Below are positions 1 to 11,381 of a DNA stretch of 64,000 nt, piece by piece. Positions within the stretch are counted from its first letter, which is position 1. Every line of letters starts with the position of its first letter. Under the pieces are notes generated by a model. That model searched no databases. It saw only the letters and a program-made list of their open reading frames with translations, and was not told where the DNA came from. The position numbers and the translations under genes were made by a program. This DNA comes from an uncultured Glaciecola sp. Lineage in GTDB: Bacteria > Pseudomonadota > Gammaproteobacteria > Enterobacterales > Alteromonadaceae. The stretch is taken from the NCBI GenBank assembly GCA_937125395.1, contig CAKZLI010000023.1, positions 62,001 to 126,000 of the forward strand, given 5' to 3'.

Positions 1-1214
<1,214 letters not shown>

Positions 1215-1252
1215 GACTTAGTTCATATACTTATCTTGCAAGGAGCAATGCG

Positions 1253-2059
1253 ATGCATACTAACACTACCGATTTGTTTACTGGTTTATGGCTAGATTAC
1301 TTAGCCATAACCCCTTCAGCAAAAAAAGTTCACGCCTTATTGCAACAGCATGATGGTCAGGCAACTATCGTCAATGATCACATTGCTTTACGTACAGTGA
1401 ATTTACCTGGGCTGAATGTTGCTAGTCTAGCGCAGCATTTTACCGCATTAGGTTATGTACAAAGCGGCGAATATGATTTTGCCAGCAAAAAACTCGATGC
1501 ATGGCATTATCAGCATCCTGACCTGACTCTACCAAAAGTATTCATCAGTGAGCTGCGTGTGAATGAGTTATCTAGTGCAGCCCAAACGATTATTCAGAAG
1601 ATGATCGCACAAATGCTGCCAGACGCGGTGCAAGCCGATGATTTTTTGTATTCAGGCACGCATTGGCAAGTAAGTAGTCAAGACTATCAAACCTTATTGC
1701 AAGAGTCTGAATATGCTGCTTGGTTATCAGCTTGGGGATTTCGGGCTAATCACTTTACCGTAAGCATTAATCACCTACACACGTTTAGTGAGTTGACGGA
1801 TGTCAATGATTTATTGTTAGCGAATGACTTTAGACTTAATACTGCTGGCGGGATTATTAAAGGCGGAGCGGAAGTCTGCTTAGCCCAATCATCGACCATG
1901 GCAGATAGCATGCCAGTGGCGTTTACCGACCAGACCATTGCCATTCCAAGTTGTTTTTATGAGTTTGCTCAGCGTTATGCGATGGGTAATGGTGAGCTAT
2001 ATCAAGGATTTGTAGCGGCATCTGCCGATAAGATATTTGAAAGTACGAATGTTACCTAA
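1253..2059 (+). CDS. DUF1338 family protein (2-oxoadipate dioxygenase/decarboxylase-like)
   Basis: 268 residues. It resembles the DUF1338 family, whose larger members (HglS/YdcJ) are Fe(II)-dependent 2-oxoadipate dioxygenase/decarboxylases with a VOC-like fold. Visible candidates for metal and substrate residues are NDHIALRT (His near residue 43, Arg just after), the NHFTVSINHL segment, and FYEFAQRYA near the C-terminus, a likely position for the metal-binding Glu. Length matches the short DUF1338 form rather than the roughly 450-residue HglS form. The start is supported by AAGGAGCA seven bases upstream. Its place directly after astD suggests a part in arginine/ornithine or related amino-acid breakdown, but the substrate is not known from this sequence. 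Confidence 0.72.
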   Translation: MHTNTTDLFTGLWLDYLAITPSAKKVHALLQQHDGQATIVNDHIALRTVNLPGLNVASLAQHFTALGYVQSGEYDFASKKLDAWHYQHPDLTLPKVFISELRVNELSSAAQTIIQKMIAQMLPDAVQADDFLYSGTHWQVSSQDYQTLLQESEYAAWLSAWGFRANHFTVSINHLHTFSELTDVNDLLLANDFRLNTAGGIIKGGAEVCLAQSSTMADSMPVAFTDQTIAIPSCFYEFAQRYAMGNGELYQGFVAASADKIFESTNVT

Positions 2060-2080
2060 ATAAAGGTAACATTCGTTTGT
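2045..2080. terminator. Intrinsic terminator between convergent DUF1338 gene and parC
   Basis: Perfect 13-bp stem ACGAATGTTACCT (2045-2057) / AGGTAACATTCGT (2064-2076) with a 6-base loop, followed by TTGT on the plus strand. The 5' arm includes the last codons and stop of the DUF1338 gene. The symmetric stem may also serve parC transcripts arriving from the other side. Confidence 0.7.
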
Positions 2081-2112
2081 ATTTGCCAAGCGTTAGCCTA
2101 GCAACCTATCGC

Positions 2113-4467
2113 TTACTTATCGTCACCAAACAAATCATCATGCGGCATATCTGGTGCATTTTCTGACGTTACATCATCAACGACACTATCAGTTAACTCA
2201 TCTTCGACAACCGTGGCATTTAACACTTCAACACCATCGACGCGCTGCAACCCTCTTGGCAATTTATTACCACGACGACCACGTTCGCCATAATAATGCT
2301 CTAAATCAGCGGTTTTTAAGGTCATGCCGCGCTTACCGGCTAGGATTTTGACATCACAGCCTTGTGGAACAACCGCTATAGCCACCACATATTCTTCTCG
2401 TGATTTAGCCTTCGCACCTGGAATATTGATGAGTTTATTGCCTTTACCTTTACCTAAGCTAGGTAAATCGCGCAGAGGAAATAACAGCATTCGCCCTTCA
2501 TTAGAAATCGACAAACACATATCAGTGCTAATATCGACAACCCGATTGGGCGCTAACACTTTGGCTGCTTGAGGTAAGGATAAAAACGCCTTGCCCGCTT
2601 TATTTTTACTTAACATATCAGCAAATGTGCCGACAAATCCATAACCGGCATCACTGGCAATCAAGAATGTTTGTTTTTCGTCAGCCATCACAACATGCTC
2701 AAAAGACTCGCCAGTTACCATGTTAAAGCGACCAGTAAGTGGCTCACCTTGACTACGAGCAGAAGGTAAAGCATGGGCATCACAACTAAATGTCCGTCCT
2801 GATGAATCAATGAACACCGCAGGTTGGTTACTGCGTCCTTTGGCACTCGCTTGATAGGTATCATCGCCTTTGTAGTTGAGATTAGGAGCATCAACATCGT
2901 GCCCTTTAGCACAACGTGCCCAGCCTTTTTGTGACAACACAACTGTGACCGCTTCTGAAGGTATCAGTTCTTTTTCACTCAAGGCTTTTGATTCACCACG
3001 CTCAACAATGGGCGAGCGACGGTCATCGCCATAGGTTTGCGCATCAGCTAGTAATTCTTTTTTGATGAGTGTCTTCATGCGACGATCAGAACCAAGCAAC
3101 TGTTGTAAATGGTCTCTCTCTGCGGCTAGCTCATCTTGCTCACCTTGAATTTTCATTTCTTCAAGCTTGGCTAAATGGCGTAATTTTAGTTCTAATATTG
3201 CTTCTGCTTGGGTATCTGACAAGCCAAAACGTTGCATTAACTCGGCTTTAGGATGATCCTGATGACGGATAATTTCAATGACTTCATCAATATTTAAAAA
3301 TGCAATCATCAAGCCTTGCAAGATATGCAAACGCGCCAATACTTTATCTAAGCGAAATTGTAAACGACGGGTAACAGTATCTCTGCGGAAAGACAGCCAT
3401 TCATTCAAAATCGTTTTGAGATCTTTGACCTGCGGGCGTCCGTCCAAACCAATCATGTTGATATTAACACGGTAATTTTTTTCTAAATCGGTAGTGGCAA
3501 ATAAATGCGCCATTAACTGCTCTACATCAACCCGATTAGAACGCGGTGTGATGACTAGTCGTGTAGGATTTTCATGGTCTGATTCATCGCGTAAATCACT
3601 GACCATAGGCAGTTTTTTGCTCGTCATTTGCCCAGCAATTTGCTCAAGGATCTTACCGCCAGAAGCTTGATGAGGTAATGCGGTAATGACAATCTCACCA
3701 TTGTCTTCACTGTAAACGGCGCGCATTTTAATTGAACCACGCCCCGTTTCATAAATTTTTTGAATATCAGCAACCGGTGTAATTATCTCTGCATCAGTTG
3801 GATAATCAGGGCCTTTAACATGCGTTAACAACTCGCCTATTTCTGTGCGCGAGTTATCTAACAGTAACGTACAAGCGTTCACTAACTCCCGTACATTATG
3901 CGGAGGAATATCTGTCGCCATACCAACCGCAATACCTGTAATACCGTTAAGTAAAATATGAGGTAACCGTGCAGGCAGTACTTTGGGCTCTTTAAGGGTG
4001 CCATCAAAATTAGGTGACCAATCTGCTGTCCCTTGACCTAATTCAGCCAGTAACACTTCAGAAAATCGTGATAAGCGCGCTTCGGTATAACGCATCGCAG
4101 CAAATGACTTAGGATCATCGGGTGCGCCCCAGTTACCTTGACCATCGACCAATGGATAACGATACGTAAATGGTTGCGCCATTAATACCATGGCTTCGTA
4201 GCATGCAGAATCGCCATGTGGATGAAATTTACCTAATACGTCACCGACCGTACGGGCAGATTTTTTATATTTTGCATTCGCACTTAATCCCAAGTCAGAC
4301 ATAGCATAAATGATGCGTCGCTGAACGGGCTTTAAACCATCACCAATGTGTGGCAAGGCACGGTCCATAATGACGTACATCGAATAATTTAAATATGCAT
4401 CCTCGGTAAAACGACGCATTGGCAGTTGTTCAATACCATCTTGGTTTATAGTGACTTCAGTACTCAT
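2113..4467 (-). CDS. parC: DNA topoisomerase IV subunit A
   Basis: 784 residues. ParC is the DNA-cleaving subunit of topoisomerase IV, which decatenates daughter chromosomes with ParE. The N-terminal breakage-reunion domain is well conserved: [19 protein letters not shown] and the catalytic tyrosine in [11 protein letters not shown] (Tyr127, matching E. coli ParC Tyr120 with an offset of 7). The quinolone-resistance positions keep the sensitive residues Ser87 and Glu91. A C-terminal beta-pinwheel domain follows, then an acidic tail ([12 protein letters not shown]). ParC rather than GyrA is favoured by the length and close match to E. coli ParC. parE is not adjacent. No clear Shine-Dalgarno precedes the ATG at 4467, but the next in-frame ATG would remove normal N-terminal residues. 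Confidence 0.96.
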   Translation of the reverse strand: MSTEVTINQDGIEQLPMRRFTEDAYLNYSMYVIMDRALPHIGDGLKPVQRRIIYAMSDLGLSANAKYKKSARTVGDVLGKFHPHGDSACYEAMVLMAQPFTYRYPLVDGQGNWGAPDDPKSFAAMRYTEARLSRFSEVLLAELGQGTADWSPNFDGTLKEPKVLPARLPHILLNGITGIAVGMATDIPPHNVRELVNACTLLLDNSRTEIGELLTHVKGPDYPTDAEIITPVADIQKIYETGRGSIKMRAVYSEDNGEIVITALPHQASGGKILEQIAGQMTSKKLPMVSDLRDESDHENPTRLVITPRSNRVDVEQLMAHLFATTDLEKNYRVNINMIGLDGRPQVKDLKTILNEWLSFRRDTVTRRLQFRLDKVLARLHILQGLMIAFLNIDEVIEIIRHQDHPKAELMQRFGLSDTQAEAILELKLRHLAKLEEMKIQGEQDELAAERDHLQQLLGSDRRMKTLIKKELLADAQTYGDDRRSPIVERGESKALSEKELIPSEAVTVVLSQKGWARCAKGHDVDAPNLNYKGDDTYQASAKGRSNQPAVFIDSSGRTFSCDAHALPSARSQGEPLTGRFNMVTGESFEHVVMADEKQTFLIASDAGYGFVGTFADMLSKNKAGKAFLSLPQAAKVLAPNRVVDISTDMCLSISNEGRMLLFPLRDLPSLGKGKGNKLINIPGAKAKSREEYVVAIAVVPQGCDVKILAGKRGMTLKTADLEHYYGERGRRGNKLPRGLQRVDGVEVLNATVVEDELTDSVVDDVTSENAPDMPHDDLFGDDK

Positions 4468-4574
4468 AGCAATATAAAAGATTCTTGTTATTGGCCTTAA
4501 ATCGAATAATAATACATTATGATACCTAGTGATACGCCACCGGCTCGTATTACCTAAAAAAAACTAAAAATCAC

Positions 4575-7394
4575 ATGGTTAACACTCTTATTTACACCTT
4601 TGTGCGGCACATTATCAGCTTAATGTTGGTCATATTAACTCTATTATTGTTCTCGACTAATGCAGTGGCGGATTGGGTTAATAGGTTGACACATTCATCT
4701 TTAATTGCGAGCACACAGACCTCGCTTCATAATCAAGCTGCCATCCCTTTGAATCAAGGTACTGTAGCGCTTTTTACCACCGGCTTAATTTTTGGCAGCT
4801 TGAGTATCTTGGCGATTTATAATCTATGTTTATTCTTTAGTCAGCGCGACAAAACATCATGGTATTTTTTAAGTTATATCGGGTGTATCTTAATTTGGTT
4901 CACCACCTGTATGCTTGATCACAATGCCGGTTCTAATTCATGGTTATTGTTAATCCAATATGCTGCAGGCTGGTTTCTACTGTGCCTAACCAATGAGCGC
5001 ATATCTAATAAATCACCACTTATTTACCTGTATTTATCTATATTTGTTGCCTTATTTGCGGTAATTGGCGCAGATATTCTGTTTGCTATTCCAACGATTA
5101 CCTATACTGTTATCGTATTTGGTATTGTTGTTATCTCTAACCTAATTTATGCCGGTATAAGCTGGTTCAACATTACCACCCCCACCTCTCCAGCTATTTT
5201 TTGCTGTGTAGGGTTTATGCTCCCTGTTACCTATGCAATTTGTTTGTCCATTTTCTTGTTAGCTAATGAACCTTTACCTCACTTTATTGGGTTAATTAAT
5301 GCCGTTATGTTTGCCATCCAAGGAGTCTTATTTACCGTGGCATTAAATTTTAAAAACAAACAAAACTTACATGATGAAATTCACAACATGACCGATAGCT
5401 TGCTGCGGCAAGTGGTCAAAATTGAAACGCAAAATGCGCAACTAGACATAGCTCGCAAAGCAGCGTTAAAAGCGAGTAATGTCAAATCACGATTTATCGC
5501 TAACATCTCCCATGAAATTCGGACCCCTCTTAATGCAATTATTGGTTTTAGCCAAGCGTTACGCTATTCAAAATTAGCACCCGATGATACCGAGCAAGTT
5601 AACTTAATCAATATTTCTGCACAAAACTTACATGTGTTAGTTAACGATGTGTTGGATTTTTCTAAGATAGAAGCGGGCAAATTTAGAATCCATGCGCAAG
5701 GTTATAACCCACAATTCTTGTTTGAAGAATTGGTTGAGATCAATGCCAAATCTGCCCACCTCAAAGATTTGGACTTTTATTTTTCGATTGATAATCTTCC
5801 TTCATTACTGAAAGGTGATGAAGTCCGTATTAAGCAGGTCATGACAAATCTGTTGGGTAATGCCTGTAAATTTACCGATACAGGGGCAATCACACTCACC
5901 GTTACGGGTCATCCACAAGCCGATAAAACTATCGAGTTACACATACAAGTACAAGATACCGGCGTAGGCATTTCAGAAAAAAACACAAATAAATTGTTTT
6001 TACCGTTTTCACAAGTGGATGATGATATTGACAGAGGCTATCAAGGAAGCGGTCTTGGTTTAGCGATTTCACGTGATATCATGCATATGATGAAAGGTTC
6101 GATAACAGTTGATTCACACAGTGGACAAGGCAGCACATTTACAGTCAAATTTAGCCAACAGGTTTTATCATCAACGGGTATTTATGATAAGAATGCCCCT
6201 GAACAATCGGAACAGGTTTTATTAATCGACCTCGACGCCAAGCGAAGACATTATACCAATCTATTATTGCAACAAGCTGGGATGGACACCACTGAAATTA
6301 GCAGTGCTCAAGATTTAGAACAACTCGCTACCTTGAGCTCCTCGTCATTCTTTAGTTATTGCTTTGTCACATTGGATCAAGACCCTGTAGAGCAGCTGTC
6401 ACATTATTTAACATTTCTAAATAACATGCATATTACGCGTGTAGTCTTTTTATACGCTGGTAAACAACCTGTCGCTGATTTTAACCAATTTAATAATATG
6501 GTAGTGCAACCGATTTCTTTACCTTTAACTCACTCTAAAGTTACTCAATTACTAGAACAACCTCTCGCGAAGAAATTAAGCCCAATCCAAAACGCACTGC
6601 AACAGCTTCCGGCATTATCGATACTAGCAGTGGATGATATGCCTATTAATCTAAAATTACTGTCGACGTTTTTGATCAATTCACCGATCACATTGCGCAC
6701 AGCAAATAGCGGTCAGTTAGCGATTGAGCTCTGCTTAGAGCAAGAGTTTGATATTGTGTTGATGGATATCCAAATGCCGGTCATGGATGGCGTCAATGCG
6801 ATGCGCGCTATACGCAAAACCCCACTGAATATTGGTACCCCCATTATCGCTCTTACCGCGCATGCAAGTAACAATGATAAAGACTTATATCTATCAGAAG
6901 GATTTGATGATTTTTTGCCAAAACCCATTGATTTACAGCAGCTGATTAGCTTAATTGATACTTGGTGTAAAGTTCCCGCTATATTACTGCCAATCTCCCC
7001 CCCTTCAGAATCAGTACGTGATGCTGTACCGGCATCCCTTGCCAATCCTGTCGCCACATTTGATTGGGCGTTAGCAACCTATAAAGCACATGGAGACGAG
7101 GCGGCAGCCAAAGCTCTGTTGGTTGATTTTATTGCCGAACTACCGTCAATCATATCTGGTATGCTCGAGTCTGTGGCGAACAATAAAATCAACACATTGT
7201 TTGCTGAGGTGCATAAACTGCATGGTGCATGCAGTTATACTGGGGTACCGCAGTTGCAACATATCTGCGCTACCATTGAGGCGCATTCAAAAATAGACCC
7301 AGAATTAGATTTGGATTATCACCTAAATCGATTAGTCGACGAAGCTGATCGTGTTATCGATCAAGTCAATGAGTTTTTGTCTCCACCAACCTAA
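4575..7394 (+). CDS. Hybrid sensor histidine kinase with 7TM sensor, receiver and HPt domain
   Basis: 939 residues. A signal-like hydrophobic segment (about 10-32) is followed by a run of seven hydrophobic segments (about 63-256) without a large periplasmic domain, resembling the 7TM part of 7TMR-DISM sensors. Then come a coiled linker, HisKA with phospho-acceptor His313 (NISHEIRTPLNAI), an HATPase (DTGVGIS, GSGLGLAIS), a degenerate receiver-like spacer (about 545-670), a canonical receiver with Asp731 (MDIQMPVMDG and PKPID), and an HPt domain with His880 (HKLHGACSYTG). The His-Asp-His layout is BarA-like, but the 7TM input without HAMP differs from BarA. No response regulator is adjacent, so its partner is encoded elsewhere. 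It is divergent from parC and ends three bases from the convergent DUF2982 gene. Confidence 0.85.
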   Translation: MVNTLIYTFVRHIISLMLVILTLLLFSTNAVADWVNRLTHSSLIASTQTSLHNQAAIPLNQGTVALFTTGLIFGSLSILAIYNLCLFFSQRDKTSWYFLSYIGCILIWFTTCMLDHNAGSNSWLLLIQYAAGWFLLCLTNERISNKSPLIYLYLSIFVALFAVIGADILFAIPTITYTVIVFGIVVISNLIYAGISWFNITTPTSPAIFCCVGFMLPVTYAICLSIFLLANEPLPHFIGLINAVMFAIQGVLFTVALNFKNKQNLHDEIHNMTDSLLRQVVKIETQNAQLDIARKAALKASNVKSRFIANISHEIRTPLNAIIGFSQALRYSKLAPDDTEQVNLINISAQNLHVLVNDVLDFSKIEAGKFRIHAQGYNPQFLFEELVEINAKSAHLKDLDFYFSIDNLPSLLKGDEVRIKQVMTNLLGNACKFTDTGAITLTVTGHPQADKTIELHIQVQDTGVGISEKNTNKLFLPFSQVDDDIDRGYQGSGLGLAISRDIMHMMKGSITVDSHSGQGSTFTVKFSQQVLSSTGIYDKNAPEQSEQVLLIDLDAKRRHYTNLLLQQAGMDTTEISSAQDLEQLATLSSSSFFSYCFVTLDQDPVEQLSHYLTFLNNMHITRVVFLYAGKQPVADFNQFNNMVVQPISLPLTHSKVTQLLEQPLAKKLSPIQNALQQLPALSILAVDDMPINLKLLSTFLINSPITLRTANSGQLAIELCLEQEFDIVLMDIQMPVMDGVNAMRAIRKTPLNIGTPIIALTAHASNNDKDLYLSEGFDDFLPKPIDLQQLISLIDTWCKVPAILLPISPPSESVRDAVPASLANPVATFDWALATYKAHGDEAAAKALLVDFIAELPSIISGMLESVANNKINTLFAEVHKLHGACSYTGVPQLQHICATIEAHSKIDPELDLDYHLNRLVDEADRVIDQVNEFLSPPT

Positions 7395-7397
7395 TGA

Positions 7398-8129
7398 CTA
7401 GTCAGCTCGTTGGCTCACATCTGCATGGCAATTACGCAGCAGTATCACAAAATCATTGGCACTGCGATCGAGTTCCGCTTCATTGATATACACATCATAA
7501 CCAAGGCGGTCTCGCAGCTTATGCATACGGTTAGCAAACATGCCTTTAACGCCAGTTAAAATCTGTCCATCTGCCAGCTTGTATTTAGCCTCTTCAATCA
7601 AATCGTTACTTGGACATTGTCCAGTTTGACAACTATCGTCCATATTTTGCATTAACAAAGGACGTTGTTCCATTAAGGTGTTAGTCATTAAACGTTGTGA
7701 AATAACGGATAAAAAATCCGGATACGATTTAATCCGAATGCCCACCATCTGCAAATCAACTTGGCTTAAACCTTTTGTCACTCTTGGGCAATCAATACGC
7801 TGAATGTTATCCCAAGGAATAAACCACTGTCCATTTCTATGATGATATTGGATCCCGTTAGGGTTAATCACTAAGGAATGTTCGGGTTCTTTTATTTTAA
7901 AAAAACCAATGACAACAGCAATTATGCCGATTGCAATACACCCAATAGCAATCAAAATAAATTGTTGCGGGATCACACCGAGCAAACTAAATCCAATCAA
8001 CAGTGCAATAATACCCACGACCATACTGGTCAACCCATTGCCTTTAGAAGCGGCTTTAATCTTAATCGTTTGTTCGTTAAGTTCAGGATTTTGAACACTT
8101 GAATTGGATTGGCTGTTAGAGATAGACAA
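7398..8129 (-). CDS. DUF2982-like membrane protein
   Basis: 243 residues, probably the DUF2982 family of Alteromonadales and Vibrionales, recognised from IKEPEHSL followed by YHHRNGQWFIPWDNIQRIDCPRV split across residues about 95-125. Two adjacent transmembrane segments (about 35-77) precede a soluble C-terminal domain. Cysteines occur in DSCQTGQCPS. Function unknown. The start is uncertain: position 8129 is a TTG with no obvious Shine-Dalgarno, and the next ATG (in TSMVVGII) falls inside the first membrane segment. It lies downstream of the RND pump on the same strand with an 83-base gap, so co-transcription is possible. The alternative is simply an uncharacterised two-TM protein. Confidence 0.6.
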   Translation of the reverse strand: MSISNSQSNSSVQNPELNEQTIKIKAASKGNGLTSMVVGIIALLIGFSLLGVIPQQFILIAIGCIAIGIIAVVIGFFKIKEPEHSLVINPNGIQYHHRNGQWFIPWDNIQRIDCPRVTKGLSQVDLQMVGIRIKSYPDFLSVISQRLMTNTLMEQRPLLMQNMDDSCQTGQCPSNDLIEEAKYKLADGQILTGVKGMFANRMHKLRDRLGYDVYINEAELDRSANDFVILLRNCHADVSQRAD

Positions 8130-8212
8130 GATAAAGCACCATAAAAATTATTCCATATAAACATATATACCGGATCCGTAGACAATAAGCACACTCCGTA
8201 TGCCAAAATTGT

Positions 8213-11200
8213 TTAATTTTGTGCCACATTATGTAACCTTGCAGCACGTTTGAGTGCTTGACGCTGGGTTTTGCGGGTGCGGATCCGACATAATGTCGCA
8301 ACCATGACTGGCGTATACACTAACGATAATAAGATAGAAAATCCAACACCGCCAGCAAGCACAACTGCCAAAGGTGGCCAAAATGAACCAGAAGTAAATA
8401 ACAACAACGGGATCAAGCCACCCACAGTGGTAAACGTCGTGGATAAAATATGTCGACTACAACTCATCGTTTCCGCAATTATTTCATCACTATCGCCAGC
8501 CAATGCCTTGGGGTTACCGTTGATAGCGGCAATCACGACAATCGAGCCGTTAATCGCAACACCAATTAAACCGGCACAACCCAATATAGGATTAAAGCCG
8601 ATGGGTTGACCTGATAACCATAAACTTAGCATCCCTAAACCCACTGATAAAATCATCACAGAACCAATCACAGCAGCAAAGCGAACGCTTTTAAATGTCA
8701 AAATCAACGCCGTCACCATCATTACTAACAAGACCGGTGCATACGTAGCCAATTGACCGATCGCTTCTTGTTGCTTATCGGCATCCCCAGCCATCTTGAT
8801 ATAATAGCCTTCCGGTAAGGCATAATCAGCGAGTTTTGCACGGATCTGGTTAGACACGTCTACAGGTGGCACACCTTGCATCAAAAACGCCTGCACTCGA
8901 TTGACTCGCTCACTGTCTTTTCGCGTGATACCGGTTATGGATGGTTGTAACTTAAATTCACCTAATGCCGCTACTGGCAACCATGGATTACTGGCATCAT
9001 GCCCTTGAGCTGCCAATGGCAGTGCGGCTAACCCAATCAGGTCACTGCGTTGTTCATTGCCAATCCTGACTTTAATCGGGATCTCTTCAGTTTGCTCAAC
9101 TATCGAACCACCAAATTGACCATTTAACGCAAGCTGTAATTGCCCAGATAATTCATTTAAGTTAAGCCCTGAATTACTCGCTCTATCTCTGGTGGTATCA
9201 ATAATTAATTCAGCTTCCGTGACCGTAATTGAGGCAAGTGATTGAATAATTCCTGGTGTCGCAGACATTAACAATCGGATATCTGTACCAATTTGTTCTA
9301 ATACATTTAAATCTGGACCATATACATCCACTTCTACAGGTGCTGCAATGGGTGGCCCTTGACCAAAGGGTTTAACAATGACCTTAGCTTGTGGAAATCC
9401 AGATTGTAATTCTTCTTGCAGACGATCAATCATGCCTGCCGCTCGCTCCATAGTATCTACGGTTATTACTCCATTGGCATATTCAGGTGAATTGTCTTTG
9501 TTCATGACTTGGTTGTAATACACCATCGGAGTCGAGCTGCCTGTCAGCCAGGTAACCTGCTCGACACCTTCATATTCATTGATGACCTTGTCCATAGCAA
9601 GTGCCATTGTATAAGTCGCATTAATTGATGTACCTGGAGGTAAGTACGCTTCCACAACAAATTGATTACGGTCGGCAGAGGGAAAAAACACATTGGCCAA
9701 GGTGGTCGACAAACCAAAGCCCATTAAGCAAACAAAGATACATAGCGGTAACACAACCAAAGGTTTATGTAAGGCTTGTTTGAGCAATGCTTTAAACGCC
9801 AGTGATACGCCTGGTAACTGAAACCCTTGCACATACCAAGGTGCATCATCGGCATGAGATTTTGGTAAAAAACGCGCAGCTAAGGCGGCGATGACCGTAA
9901 TGGATAACCAAAAAGAACCGACTAATGCCATCACGACTGACACGGCAATAGAACCAATAAAATCACCAATATTGCCGTTTAACAAAAATATAGGCATAAA
10001 ACCCAAAATCGTCGTGAGTGTAGAAGCTAATAACGGCGCAAATAGATGTCGAATACTCTTGGTTAATGCCCCCACACGTGTTGCATTGGGCAATAGCAAA
10101 TTCTGTCGGATTTCATCCGTCATTACAATCGCATTATCAATCAATAATCCGATGGCAATAATGATCCCAAAGATCGACATTTGATGGATTTGTTCATTGA
10201 AAAAAGACAATGAAAATACTGCAAAAAATGCACTCATTGGCAAAGACAAACCGACTATCCATGAGGATTTAATGCCCATAAAAAATAATATCACCAGCAT
10301 TACAACAGCAGAGCCTAGCACCAAATTACCGGTTAGCTCACCTAAACGATCTTGCGTATAACTGTTTTGTTCAAATGCTAAGTCCAATGTGACAGAACCA
10401 TCGTATTTATCAGCAAACAGTTGTGCTTTGGCTTTGACTTGCTCCGTCCAAAAATCAACCCGCACATTAGTTTGCATACGTGCGGCGATGAAGACGACCT
10501 CTTGACCATTGAGTAATGCACGCTCCGCCATCGGTGTTTGCCAATCACGTGCAACATTTGCGACATCCGCGACGCGTAAATAATTTCCGTTTTCAGAAAA
10601 TACCGGGATATTGCTGATCACGTCCAAACTGGCAATTTCTTGCGCTACTTGCACTCGAATATTGGCATTATCAGCAAAGATCACTCCTGCTGGTAATTTA
10701 GGGTCGGCATTACTGATCGCGCGTGATACATCTTGCGCCGTAATACCAATACTGGCTAATTTATCGGGATCGATGCTCACCGTTATCTGCTCGGCAGGCT
10801 CACCAAAGACATTGACAAGCTCTGTGCCAGAGATATTGCGGATTTGATCAGATAGCTCGTTGGCAAATCGCCCAACCATCGCTAGCGACATAGTTTCAGG
10901 GTAATTGGCTTGTAGCGCATATAACACCGTGTACGACGTTGCCCCACGCTTGTCTTCCAAAATAGGTTCACCTGCACCTGGCGGAAATCGCTTAGCGGCA
11001 TCATTCATGCTATCGCGAATTTTAGAAAATATTTGTTGGTTATTGCTATCATCAACCCAATCTTGTAGCTCGATTAACAGGGATGAAAAGCCCGCTTTAG
11101 AATTGGACTCAATAAATTTTATCTCATACAGCTCTCGTAATTCATCCTCTAGTACATCCGTCACCAGCGCTTCGACACGCTCAGCTGATGCACCTGGGTA

Positions 11201-11371
11201 AGCCGTTAGTATAAACGCATTACGCAAATCAATACGCGGGTCTTCTAGCCGTGGTAAGGTCTGGATAGCAGAAATACCTGCAACCAAAACAATAATAATA
11301 GTCAGCGCCAATAAATGACCACTGCGCACAAACAGGGTGTACCAAGGATATGAGGATTGTTGTTGCGTCAT
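8213..11371 (-). CDS. RND-family efflux transporter, inner-membrane pump
   Basis: 1052 residues. Proton-driven trimeric export pump of the AcrB/HAE-like RND superfamily. The first transmembrane helix (LLALTIIIVLVAGISAI) is followed by a large periplasmic porter domain, a central helix block with GIIIAIGLLIDNAIVMTDE (RND motif with proton-relay acidic residues), a second periplasmic domain and a final helix block ending near residue 1035. The start is set at 11371 because AAGGG lies eight bases upstream and the product then begins MTQQQSSYPWYTLF; the longer frame would overlap the adaptor gene. It sits 10 bases downstream of the adaptor, so one operon. No outer-membrane channel is nearby, so it presumably uses a TolC-like protein encoded elsewhere. 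Substrates cannot be read from the sequence. Confidence 0.92.
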   Translation of the reverse strand: MTQQQSSYPWYTLFVRSGHLLALTIIIVLVAGISAIQTLPRLEDPRIDLRNAFILTAYPGASAERVEALVTDVLEDELRELYEIKFIESNSKAGFSSLLIELQDWVDDSNNQQIFSKIRDSMNDAAKRFPPGAGEPILEDKRGATSYTVLYALQANYPETMSLAMVGRFANELSDQIRNISGTELVNVFGEPAEQITVSIDPDKLASIGITAQDVSRAISNADPKLPAGVIFADNANIRVQVAQEIASLDVISNIPVFSENGNYLRVADVANVARDWQTPMAERALLNGQEVVFIAARMQTNVRVDFWTEQVKAKAQLFADKYDGSVTLDLAFEQNSYTQDRLGELTGNLVLGSAVVMLVILFFMGIKSSWIVGLSLPMSAFFAVFSLSFFNEQIHQMSIFGIIIAIGLLIDNAIVMTDEIRQNLLLPNATRVGALTKSIRHLFAPLLASTLTTILGFMPIFLLNGNIGDFIGSIAVSVVMALVGSFWLSITVIAALAARFLPKSHADDAPWYVQGFQLPGVSLAFKALLKQALHKPLVVLPLCIFVCLMGFGLSTTLANVFFPSADRNQFVVEAYLPPGTSINATYTMALAMDKVINEYEGVEQVTWLTGSSTPMVYYNQVMNKDNSPEYANGVITVDTMERAAGMIDRLQEELQSGFPQAKVIVKPFGQGPPIAAPVEVDVYGPDLNVLEQIGTDIRLLMSATPGIIQSLASITVTEAELIIDTTRDRASNSGLNLNELSGQLQLALNGQFGGSIVEQTEEIPIKVRIGNEQRSDLIGLAALPLAAQGHDASNPWLPVAALGEFKLQPSITGITRKDSERVNRVQAFLMQGVPPVDVSNQIRAKLADYALPEGYYIKMAGDADKQQEAIGQLATYAPVLLVMMVTALILTFKSVRFAAVIGSVMILSVGLGMLSLWLSGQPIGFNPILGCAGLIGVAINGSIVVIAAINGNPKALAGDSDEIIAETMSCSRHILSTTFTTVGGLIPLLLFTSGSFWPPLAVVLAGGVGFSILLSLVYTPVMVATLCRIRTRKTQRQALKRAARLHNVAQN

Positions 11372-11381
11372 TATCAAGCCC

